From a bacterium D16-50 (GTDB lineage: Bacteria; Bacillota; Clostridia; Lachnospirales; Lachnospiraceae): 64,000 nucleotides of DNA. Positions 45,764 through 53,428 of this stretch are shown here, piece by piece. Made by a program: the position numbers and the translations under genes. Within the stretch, counting starts at the first letter, position 1. Each line of letters begins with the position of its first letter. The stretch lies in assembly GCA_003612485.1 (NCBI GenBank), contig RAZA01000013.1:1-64000 (forward strand), written 5' to 3'. The notes below the pieces were generated by a model that searched no databases, was not told the DNA's origin, and saw only the letters and a list, made by a program, of their open reading frames with translations.

Positions 45764-47293
45764 ATGGAGAAGAAGTGTATTGTAATTGAGGAAGGGGCAA
45801 GGGCGGAGTTCAATAATCATGTGGACTTTTGCATCGGGACGGGCCGGATGGGTCTGGCTTTGACCAAGGAATATCAGGAGCAGCTGAAGCTGGTGCAGGA
45901 GGAAATCGGATTCCGGCACATCCGGGGCCATGGACTGTTCTGTGACGATATGGCCATCTATCAGGAGTATGAGGAGGGCGGGGTGAAAAAGGAGGAATAT
46001 AATTTCACCTACCTTGACCGGGTCATGGACAGCTATCTGGAGCTGGGGCTGCGCCCTTTTTTGGAACTGGGATTCATGCCGGGAAAAATGGCCAGAGGGA
46101 CGCAGACGGTATTTTACTGGAAGGGAAATACCACACCGCCCAAGGACTATGACGCGTGGTGCCGGATGGTACAAGCATTGCTGCGCCATTTGATGGAGCG
46201 CTATGGGAAGGCTGAGGTGGTGCAGTGGCCCGTGGAGGTCTGGAATGAGCCCAATCTGCGGGGATTCTGGGAGAATGCGGACATGGAGGAGTACTTTAAG
46301 CTGTTCCACCGCAGCTTTGATGCCGTGAAGGCGGTGGATGCTGGCTTTCGGGTGGGAGGCCCTGCCGTCTGTGGCGGCTCCGATGAGAAGTGGATCCGGG
46401 CCTTTCTGGAATATTGCAGCAAGAACCGTATTGCGGTGGACTTTGTCACCAGACATCACTATACTATTGAGCAGCCCGTGGAGGAGGGGCATTACGCTTA
46501 CTCCCGCCTGATGCGGCCTGAGGACGGATTTGCCAATCTGAGGACATCGAGGGATATAATTGACAGCTTTCCCGAATATAAAGGGCTGCCCATTCACATT
46601 ACGGAGTTCAATACCTCTTATACGCCCAAGGGAGTCATTCACGATACAAATCTGAATGCGGCGTTTATGGCTCATCAGCTGTCCCGGCTGGGGGATGTGA
46701 ACGAGTCCTATTCCTATTGGACCTTCGGGGATGTGTTTGAGGAGCTGGGGATTCCCTTCACCCCTTTTCACGGAGGCTTCGGATTGGTGGCGGAGGGCTG
46801 CATTCCCAAGCCCACTTTCTGGACTTTCGCTTTTTATAAGAAGCTGCAGGAGAGCGGCGGACAGTGCGTTCACCGGGATGATGATATGGTAGTGATGAGG
46901 AACGGCAAAGGCGACTATATGGGAATCCTCTGGAACGTGGCCCGGGAAGGAGGGCAGGAAGAGCCGAAGCGTTTTGCGCTTTCCCTGCCTGCACAGGAGC
47001 AGGAATACACGATTCTGAAAAGGACGGTAGATGAAGAGACATGTAATCCGCTGAAGCTCTGGCATGATCTGGGGGAGCCGGCCCACCTGAGCGGAGAACA
47101 GAAAAAGCTGCTCCGGGAGGGGGCCAGACCTTATCTGGAGAGCGGCAGGACTGCGGCTTGTGAGGGAAGGCTGTATCTGGAGCTGCAGGTGAAGAAAAAC
47201 GGATTGGTCTTTTTTGAGGCAAAGGCAAGCAGACTGACGCCTGACAGAGGGTATGATTATGAACGAGTGACGGCGGAATGTGCGCAGATCTGA
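45764..47293 (+). CDS. GH39 beta-xylosidase
   Basis: A 509-aa GH39 enzyme. The acid/base E162 is in EVWNEPNLRGFWENAD and the nucleophile E281 in PIHITEFNTSYTP; both positions agree with characterised GH39 xylosidases. Other family parts are FCIGTGRMGLALTKEY and GFRHIRGHGLFCDDMAIYQ near the start, and YSYWTFGDVFEELGIPFTPF. The ATG at 45764 is used; an upstream TTG is not needed. No signal peptide is present, so it removes xylose from imported oligosaccharides. It is the last gene of the right-hand xylan cluster; a strong terminator follows. Confidence 0.93.
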   Translation: MEKKCIVIEEGARAEFNNHVDFCIGTGRMGLALTKEYQEQLKLVQEEIGFRHIRGHGLFCDDMAIYQEYEEGGVKKEEYNFTYLDRVMDSYLELGLRPFLELGFMPGKMARGTQTVFYWKGNTTPPKDYDAWCRMVQALLRHLMERYGKAEVVQWPVEVWNEPNLRGFWENADMEEYFKLFHRSFDAVKAVDAGFRVGGPAVCGGSDEKWIRAFLEYCSKNRIAVDFVTRHHYTIEQPVEEGHYAYSRLMRPEDGFANLRTSRDIIDSFPEYKGLPIHITEFNTSYTPKGVIHDTNLNAAFMAHQLSRLGDVNESYSYWTFGDVFEELGIPFTPFHGGFGLVAEGCIPKPTFWTFAFYKKLQESGGQCVHRDDDMVVMRNGKGDYMGILWNVAREGGQEEPKRFALSLPAQEQEYTILKRTVDEETCNPLKLWHDLGEPAHLSGEQKKLLREGARPYLESGRTAACEGRLYLELQVKKNGLVFFEAKASRLTPDRGYDYERVTAECAQI

Positions 47294-47331
47294 TAAGGCA
47301 GGCTGTATGGGTATAGCGGAAATGTTTTTTG

Positions 47332-47357
47332 GCCGGGGCAAAGCCCCGGCTTATTTT
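47332..47357 (+). terminator. Strong terminator after GH39
   Basis: GCCGGGGC (47332-47339), loop AAA, GCCCCGGC (47343-47350), then TTATTTT. A perfect 8-bp GC stem 38 nt after the GH39 stop marks the end of the xylan block. Confidence 0.9.
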
Positions 47358-47740
47358 GGAAGATCAAATGGTCAGACGGTGACGACAAGAGCAACAGATA
47401 GCCTAAGGGGTGCTTTACCGCTATAATAAGACAAGATTAAGAATCTGCTTTTTCTTCAAAAACTTTATCCTTATCTGGTATTTAAGATTAATTTGTATTA
47501 AGCCAGATGTTGTATTTTATAAAAAATTGTAGTATCTTATTTATAATACATACAAATGATTTGCTGTGGAAACGGTGAAGGGTGTGGAATATGGGGCATT
47601 TGGCAGTATGCATTTTTAAGTGATAATTTGCTTAAACTGCCATGCTGGCAGAACGAAGAAGCGGCAGTAGCATATGCGGCTGCATTTCGCAAAATTGAAA
47701 AATGTCTGTGTTCGTAAATGGTTAAAGGGGGTGAAGGTAA
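47358..47740. other. AT-rich spacer before the kinase cassette
   Basis: Base composition drops sharply here compared with the xylan genes. A TATAAT (47542-47547) sits 195 bp before the kinase start, but no good -35 is found 17 bp upstream. A 53-codon frame (47556-47717) is listed separately. AAAGGGGGTGAAGG before 47741 serves the kinase gene. No terminator, repeat or tRNA is seen. Confidence 0.6.
47556..47717 (+). CDS. Possible Cys-rich small protein, 53 aa
   Basis: An open frame ATG to TAA ending 23 nt before the kinase start. It has six cysteines (C3, C4, C10, C30, C50, C52), a glycine/tryptophan-rich front (GNGEGCGIWGIWQY), a middle LKLPCWQNEE and an alanine-rich helix before the CLCS end. 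There is no ribosome binding site; the TATAAT lies only 8 bp before the ATG, so the message could be nearly leaderless, or the frame may be chance. Its position before a nucleotidyltransferase and peptide-type ABC exporter makes a precursor peptide worth testing. Low confidence. Confidence 0.22.
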   Translation: MICCGNGEGCGIWGIWQYAFLSDNLLKLPCWQNEEAAVAYAAAFRKIEKCLCS

Positions 47741-48397
47741 ATGAGTCTTGTTATTGCATTTGAGGGTATCGACGGATCCGGAAAGTCCACATTGGCGCGT
47801 ATGCTGGCCCAAAAGATAAATAAGGAGAAGGTCCAATTCATTGATAAAAACAGCGATAGGCCCATTAGAAAAATATATCGCGAATTGATGAAGAACGACG
47901 AATTCATTTCTGATGCATTATCTTTGTTTTTAGGATTAGCAGACTATAAATATACTGAGGAAAGGGTGGAAGATGGAAGCAAAGAGTTCATTATTTATGA
48001 CAGATGTTTTCTGTCCACTCTGGTTGATGTGATGTCTTTAGGACTTATAAGCAGTGAAGACGTGCCGTTGTATATGGGCATGTTCAGGATGCCTGATATC
48101 ATTTACTTTATTGATGCGGATGCCCTTCAGGTGCTTCCGGAAAAAAAGGATATTTCAGTTGCTGAAGCCGGCGGTAAGATATCCTCGCCTGCAGAGCTTG
48201 TTGACGGCTTTATAGAATACCAAAACAGAAATTATCAGGGCTATTTATCTTTATTTGAGAAGTATGTGGAAACAGAAGTTTTTAGAGTCCGGAGAGACTC
48301 TGTGGAATCAAGTCTGGATCAAATATTATGTCATTTTTCTTCTTTTATTAAAAATAGGTTTTCCCAAGAATTTGAAGATGTGTGTCAGGCAGAATAG
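47741..48397 (+). CDS. Thymidylate-kinase-like P-loop protein
   Basis: A 218-aa protein of the dTMP kinase fold. It has a P-loop in IAFEGIDGSGKSTLARMLAQ, a DR-like motif in EFIIYDRCFLSTLVDVMSLG, and PDIIYFIDADALQVL as the central strand. The C-terminal half is divergent from housekeeping Tmk: no obvious lid R-x-x-R and only a partial match to the base-binding segment. It therefore probably phosphorylates something other than dTMP in central metabolism. The gene is AT-rich, 26 nt upstream of the nucleotidyltransferase gene. Similar kinases occur as accessory genes in peptide and nucleoside biosynthetic clusters; the substrate here is unknown. Confidence 0.75.
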   Translation: MSLVIAFEGIDGSGKSTLARMLAQKINKEKVQFIDKNSDRPIRKIYRELMKNDEFISDALSLFLGLADYKYTEERVEDGSKEFIIYDRCFLSTLVDVMSLGLISSEDVPLYMGMFRMPDIIYFIDADALQVLPEKKDISVAEAGGKISSPAELVDGFIEYQNRNYQGYLSLFEKYVETEVFRVRRDSVESSLDQILCHFSSFIKNRFSQEFEDVCQAE

Positions 48398-48423
48398 GAT
48401 TAGAAAAAAGGAGGTTATATTCT

Positions 48424-49920
48424 ATGAATAAAAACGTGGGGTATCAATGGCTTGTCCGCATGGTAAATGATATTTTGGATGGCAAAAATCAGGGAAAAAT
48501 AGATGTGGATGACGACTTGTTTTCATATTTAGAAAAAGAGCAGCTGGCCAGCTGGATAAGCTGTCTTTATCCGGATTCTATAAAGCCGGAAAAGCATGGC
48601 GGGTATTTAAAAGAGAAAAGAAAAAGGGTTGACCTGAAAATGGAATATGCCGCTAAAATTTCAGAATATATTTTTTCGGAGAAAAAAAGAGCCTTCCTTG
48701 TCAAAGGCTTTGTGCTGTCGGACAGCGCATACAAAACGCCCTACGCCAGAGATTTCGGAGATGTGGATTTCTTTTGTGTGAAAGAGGATATCTGCAGCAT
48801 TTCAAAATATATTGAATCTCTCGGATTCTGCAACAGTACAAAATCCAAGATGTCCCAATGCGTGGCATTTGGAGAGCGACTGAGCTCTATACACTTTGGA
48901 AATGACAATGAAAATGAGTTTCACAAAAGTGACGATGATGTCTGGGCAGAGGCAAAGACGGGAGATTATTTCGCCCATGGAGGTTTTGATGACAGACAGA
49001 CGGAGATGATCTTCGAGGATCCGGCAGCAATTGTCAATAAGGAAATAAACGGCCATAGTTTTCCGGTGCTGAATACAGAATATACTTTTTTGATGCTGGT
49101 GTCCAACACCTATAGGAATTTCAATACTCGTTCCGGCCAGATGATCGACTTCAAGATCAGGGATCTGGTTGATCTTATCTTTTTCCTGAAAGCGAACAAT
49201 GTGGGCTGTCTTACTTTGCCGATGAGGGATTTGTTTATAAAGTTCGGTAAAATGTATGAATTATGCATTGTGCTGAAGTATGCGGACAAAGTCTTTGAGA
49301 CGAATTACATAAAGCGCTTTATCAGAGACAGCAATTTGGGCGGGGCAGTGGAGGCGGCAGAGCTTTATACTCCTATAGAGGAGACAGAACGATTCGTCTG
49401 TGACACGAACTATCGGACGCGGCGTATGGAGGAGAATCTCTGCGCCAGATTAAAGGGACATCTGCAGGGTAAGCTGCCTTCCGAGTATGTACAAAGCCGA
49501 TATCCTGTCAGCACAACAAGGCTGTTTGAGGAGATTTATGAGCAGGGGCTTTTTATTTGTGCAAGCCATTGTGAAAGGCAGGTTTCGTTCAGGTTCTATT
49601 TTGACAGAACGAAGGCAAAGGTTCCTCTTATATTGAGCTTTGACGTGCTCAATCTGTCATACAGAGAGGGAAGCTTTAAATATGCTACGGTGATTGAAAT
49701 AACGCAGGATCAGATCCGCTTTCAGAGCAATCCTCTGAATATGGACATAAGGGAAGGCGGCAATACTTTTATTCTTCAGGGAGTGATTCCGGAAGACTGC
49801 CTATATAAAGGCTGGATGTGTTTTGTGGCGATGGGCTATTATTTCGGGACGGAGTGGACGGATTATGCCTGTCGTCTGGCAGAGCCGGACAAGCCTGCCT
49901 GCTACTATATTGGAATTTGA
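48424..49920 (+). CDS. PF14907-type nucleotidyltransferase
   Basis: A 498-aa protein that looks like the uncharacterised nucleotidyltransferase family (NTP_transf_5). The core reads FLVKGFVLSDSAY, then YARDFGDVDFFCVKEDICSI with the D-x-D pair, then NTEYTFLMLVSNTYRNFNTR and FKIRDLVDLIFFL. The last 130 residues are a beta-rich domain without a match I recognise. The ATG at 48424 has AAGGAGG 9 nt upstream. Members of this family appear in lasso-peptide and other peptide clusters, and in capsule or accessory islands. It lies between the kinase and the ABC exporter genes with tight spacing. Confidence 0.72.
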   Translation: MNKNVGYQWLVRMVNDILDGKNQGKIDVDDDLFSYLEKEQLASWISCLYPDSIKPEKHGGYLKEKRKRVDLKMEYAAKISEYIFSEKKRAFLVKGFVLSDSAYKTPYARDFGDVDFFCVKEDICSISKYIESLGFCNSTKSKMSQCVAFGERLSSIHFGNDNENEFHKSDDDVWAEAKTGDYFAHGGFDDRQTEMIFEDPAAIVNKEINGHSFPVLNTEYTFLMLVSNTYRNFNTRSGQMIDFKIRDLVDLIFFLKANNVGCLTLPMRDLFIKFGKMYELCIVLKYADKVFETNYIKRFIRDSNLGGAVEAAELYTPIEETERFVCDTNYRTRRMEENLCARLKGHLQGKLPSEYVQSRYPVSTTRLFEEIYEQGLFICASHCERQVSFRFYFDRTKAKVPLILSFDVLNLSYREGSFKYATVIEITQDQIRFQSNPLNMDIREGGNTFILQGVIPEDCLYKGWMCFVAMGYYFGTEWTDYACRLAEPDKPACYYIGI

Positions 49921-49938
49921 CGAAAGGAAACAGCTGTG

Positions 49939-51672
49939 ATGAGAATCTGCAATTTCCTGATGAGACAGTACACAAGGGGCCGCGGAAGGCTGATCCTCGG
50001 CTGTATACTGCAGCTGGTCATTTCCGCAGGGGCATTGATCAACGCAGAGATCATGCGAAGGGGGATTTTGGCTATTCGGCAAAAGGACATGGATATGCTT
50101 ACGAATGCCGGGATTCTGCTGGCCGTGGTCATAATTCTGAATATCGTATGCGCCTTTGCCCAGAAAATGTACCGGCGTCAGGCCGGGCTGCTTTATCAGG
50201 AGCAGCTGCAGGCGGATATCCTTTCGGGAGTGCTGGGTTCCGACAATGAGACAAGGGCTGCCCTGCAGGTGGGCGGGATGCTCACCATGATCATCAACAA
50301 TGCCGAGGCTGCCGTGGAACGCAGTATAAGCTGTATTATGGAATATGCGGCAGGATTTCTGGGCATAGGAGCCTGCGCCATATATATGTTTCTGATTGAT
50401 TGGAGAATCACGCTGGTGATCATTTTGGTCCAGATTTTGGTCAGGTTTTTGCTGCTTCGGCTGGACAGAGGAATCAGGGAATTCTCGGATAGGGTTATAT
50501 CCGCTATGAAGGAGAGTAACTCTCTGACAGTGGAGATCCTGAACAATATGCTGACAGTCAGGAACAGCGGCAGAGAGGACTATTTTAACGACCGGGTACA
50601 AGACAAGGAAGAGAAGTTGAGCCGGTTAAAGACCGCCCAGCACTTTTTTCGTCTGGGAAAGGATGATTTGGTGTGGGCGGCCACGTCTTTTTCGGAGTAT
50701 GTGATCATGTACGGGCTGGGCGGAGTGCTGGTTTGTCTGGGAAAAAGTGATGTGTCCGTGGTGCTGGCGCTGGCTTTTGTCATTGGACCTTTTGTAACGG
50801 GGGTGAACCGGGTGGGTTATGCATCCAGTGACAGAATAGAGGCTCTTGCCAATATTGATTCCGTCAGCGCCTTTCTTGGAAGCCTCCGGCAGGTCGGCCG
50901 GGAAGAGGCATGCGAGGGGGATGGGGCACAGATTTCCGCGGAGGACGGGGAAAAGATCTGTCTGAAGGGCGGGGCGCAGATAGCCCCAAGGCAGGAGCGG
51001 GGAGAAAGGGAAGGGTGTGTTATCGGGGATCATTCTATCCGTGTTCGGAAGCTGTATTTTTCCTATGGCGATAGGGAAATTCTGCACGGAATTGATCTGG
51101 ATATTGCTTCGGGAGAGGCGGTGGAGCTGGTGGGTGCCAGCGGCAGCGGCAAGAGTACGCTGCTTTCTCTGCTGACGGGAGTGCGGAAAAGTTATCCGGG
51201 AGTTATCAGGATAGGAGGGCGGGACGCAGCAGCTCAAAGCCTCCGGCAGCTGTCGGAGGCGTATTGCTATATCTCCCAGAAGAGTTCTGTTTTTGCGGGA
51301 AGCGTGTGTGAGAATATTGCAATGTCCAGCGTTCCGGACAAAGATCTGTGCAGGAAGATTTTGAAGCTTTTGAATATCTCCCACTGTGAGGAAATGGATC
51401 CCTTCCTTCTTTCTCAGGGAGAGAAGCAGAGGGTGAATATCGGCAGAGCATTCTATCGGTACGCAAAAAAGAAGACGGGGATTCTGTTCTGCGATGAGAT
51501 TTTTTCTAATCTTGACCAGAAAAATGCGGAAGAGATCGCCCGGTCCATGAAGGCTTATTTTCAGGGATGTACCATTGTGTTCGTAGCCCATCAGGACATC
51601 AATATCAGTTTTGACAGAATCCTTCGCATGAGGGAAGGAAGGCTGGAGACCATAGAGGGGAGGACGGTATGA
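49939..51672 (+). CDS. ABC exporter half 1 (TM plus ATPase)
   Basis: A 577-aa exporter: six helices in residues about 15-300 (for example GCILQLVISAGALINAEIMR, FLGIGACAIYMFLIDWRITL) and an ATPase domain after about 370. Walker A is GASGSGKSTLL, the Q-loop CYISQKSSVFAGSV, the signature LLSQGEKQRVNIGRAF (Q in place of the first G), Walker B ILFCDEIFSNLD and the H-loop FVAHQD. An acidic/Lys linker of about 50 residues sits between domains. No peptidase domain is present. It overlaps half 2 by 4 nt, so the two form a heterodimer. It starts 18 nt after the nucleotidyltransferase gene. Confidence 0.85.
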   Translation: MRICNFLMRQYTRGRGRLILGCILQLVISAGALINAEIMRRGILAIRQKDMDMLTNAGILLAVVIILNIVCAFAQKMYRRQAGLLYQEQLQADILSGVLGSDNETRAALQVGGMLTMIINNAEAAVERSISCIMEYAAGFLGIGACAIYMFLIDWRITLVIILVQILVRFLLLRLDRGIREFSDRVISAMKESNSLTVEILNNMLTVRNSGREDYFNDRVQDKEEKLSRLKTAQHFFRLGKDDLVWAATSFSEYVIMYGLGGVLVCLGKSDVSVVLALAFVIGPFVTGVNRVGYASSDRIEALANIDSVSAFLGSLRQVGREEACEGDGAQISAEDGEKICLKGGAQIAPRQERGEREGCVIGDHSIRVRKLYFSYGDREILHGIDLDIASGEAVELVGASGSGKSTLLSLLTGVRKSYPGVIRIGGRDAAAQSLRQLSEAYCYISQKSSVFAGSVCENIAMSSVPDKDLCRKILKLLNISHCEEMDPFLLSQGEKQRVNIGRAFYRYAKKKTGILFCDEIFSNLDQKNAEEIARSMKAYFQGCTIVFVAHQDINISFDRILRMREGRLETIEGRTV

Positions 51673-53318
51673 AGAGCGGAAATCCTATTCTGAGAGAATT
51701 TAACCGCAGTCGGACGGGGCTTTTGCTTTTAAATTTCCTCATGCTGGGTATGGCGGGAGTGGTGCGAACGGTGGGAGTGGGAAATGTGGGGCGGATCACC
51801 GGGGAAATGGAAAGGGGAGCTGTTGGCGCCCTGCTGAGTGTGGTGGGAGTGTCCATTGCCCTGATCCTGCTGTCCTATGTGCTGCGGTGGGCTGCCGGAG
51901 GACTGTGCATGGGACTGTCCAATCAGCTGGCGGCGCAGCTGCGGGTTCGGCTGGTGAGACATCTGGAAGGTCTGAGCTTTCAGCAGTATGAGTCCAGAGA
52001 AAAAGGAAATCTTCAGTCTGTAATCTCCAATGATGTAAATGTGGCTACGGAGGTCATTTATATACTGCATTCCAGAATTCTGACCAATGTGTTTGTATAT
52101 GTGACATCCGCTGTTTATCTGCTGTGGATCGACCGGATCATGGGGACGGTGATCATCCTTTTTTCCCTGTTTCTGGGGGGGATGAATCATATGATCCTAA
52201 ATAGGATCAGAGAGCATGAAAAGGGTTCCCGCAAGGCGCTGGGGGAGATTTCCAACACGGTTCAGCACGCCTTTGCGGGCATTGATACCATCAGGGCTTA
52301 CGGAGGAGAGGAGTTTATTATGACTTCCTTTTCCAGAGGCAAGAAGCGCTATAACGGCAGCTGCCTGAAGACGGAGGTCATTGACTCCTGGCGGCTTACC
52401 TTCTATAACATTATATCCAATACCGCATTTTTTGCCGCTATGTTCTTTCTGGGGGCAAAGGGCATTCGGGGGGAAATGGATCTGGAAAAGGTACTGTCCT
52501 TTTTGATGATTCTGCGCCAGATCATGACGCCCATGGAGGTGATTCTGCGGTGGATGACCAGTCTGGTTCGGTGCGACGTTTCCTGGGGAAGGATATATGA
52601 GGTGCTGGAGGAGCCTGCGGAGGAACGAAGAGAATGGGGGAGGATTCCCGGAGAAGCCCGTAGAGTGGAAGCGAAGGATATGAGCTTTTCCTACGAACGA
52701 AAGCGTTCGGGCGGCGGGGAGATTGAGAGCGGAAAGGCAGTGTTTAAGGATCTGGACGTTGGCTTGGCAAAAGGAAGGCTCACCTTGCTGAAGGGAAAGA
52801 GCGGCAGCGGCAAGACCACACTGATCAAGCTGCTGTTGGGCCTATACCACGGGGATGAGGGCAGGGAAAAGCTATGTGTGGACGGAAGGGAGGCGCCTTT
52901 CGGACAGCTGGGGGTCTCGGCGGCTTTTTCGGAGGCGGAGAGCGCAGTGTTTTGTATGAGTGTATACGATAATCTCAGGATGGGGAATGAGAATGTCACA
53001 AAGATGCGATGCAGGGAGCTGTTTGGGGAGCTGGGCTTCGGAGACTGGATAGATTCCCTGCCTCAGGGGCTGGATACCGTGTTGTCCGAGAGCGGGGGAG
53101 ATGTTTCCGGAGGACAGCGGCAGATATTGGCGGTCATGCGGGCCATCCTGACGGATAGGCCGATTCTGATTCTGGACGAGCCCTTTGCAGCACTGGACAG
53201 AGAGCATGGATATCTGCTTGAGGCTTATCTGGAGAAGCTGAAGGAAAAAAGGTTTATCCTGCTTGTTTCTCATAGGGAGGAGTTCTGCCAAAACGGGTGT
53301 GAAATAGTGCAATTATAA
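51669..53318 (+). CDS. ABC exporter half 2 (TM plus ATPase)
   Basis: A 549-aa partner with six helices in about 1-300 and an ATPase domain. Walker A is GKSGSGKTTLI, the signature DVSGGQRQILAVMRA, Walker B PILILDEPFAALD and the H-loop LVSHRE. In the Q-loop position the sequence reads SAAFSEAESAVFCMSV, so the usual Gln is replaced by Ser/Glu; signature and Walker B are canonical. One degenerate and one normal site is common in heterodimeric exporters. Substrate unknown. It ends 2 nt before a strong terminator. Confidence 0.85.
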   Translation: MKSGNPILREFNRSRTGLLLLNFLMLGMAGVVRTVGVGNVGRITGEMERGAVGALLSVVGVSIALILLSYVLRWAAGGLCMGLSNQLAAQLRVRLVRHLEGLSFQQYESREKGNLQSVISNDVNVATEVIYILHSRILTNVFVYVTSAVYLLWIDRIMGTVIILFSLFLGGMNHMILNRIREHEKGSRKALGEISNTVQHAFAGIDTIRAYGGEEFIMTSFSRGKKRYNGSCLKTEVIDSWRLTFYNIISNTAFFAAMFFLGAKGIRGEMDLEKVLSFLMILRQIMTPMEVILRWMTSLVRCDVSWGRIYEVLEEPAEERREWGRIPGEARRVEAKDMSFSYERKRSGGGEIESGKAVFKDLDVGLAKGRLTLLKGKSGSGKTTLIKLLLGLYHGDEGREKLCVDGREAPFGQLGVSAAFSEAESAVFCMSVYDNLRMGNENVTKMRCRELFGELGFGDWIDSLPQGLDTVLSESGGDVSGGQRQILAVMRAILTDRPILILDEPFAALDREHGYLLEAYLEKLKEKRFILLVSHREEFCQNGCEIVQL

Positions 53319-53320
53319 TG

Positions 53321-53370
53321 AAAAAGGCAAAGCTGCGGTAAAAATGGATCGGATGCAGCTTTGCCTTTTT
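53321..53370. terminator. Bidirectional terminator, exporter and GH3
   Basis: AAAAAGGCAAAGCTGC (53321-53336) and GCAGCTTTGCCTTTTT (53355-53370) form a perfect 16-bp stem with an 18-nt loop, ending in T-runs on both strands. It ends the plus-strand exporter operon and, read in reverse, the GH3 gene whose stop is at 53429. Confidence 0.85.
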
Positions 53371-53428
53371 ATTCGTGACAGTTTATTCGTGACAATAGAA
53401 GACTTGCGAAACTTGGCTTCTCTTGTTT

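Noticed and set aside
45434..47341. 635-codon minus-strand frame over GH39 and the tandem array
   Set aside because: It is a mirror of GH39 codons plus the stop-poor repeat; no start signal and no recognisable domain.
47537..47836. 99-codon minus-strand frame overlapping the kinase start
   Set aside because: No start signal, and composition fits antisense of the kinase and the AT-rich spacer.
47741..53318. Lasso-peptide gene cluster
   Set aside because: No asparagine-synthetase-like cyclase, no transglutaminase-type leader peptidase and no recognition protein are present, so only the accessory gene types match.
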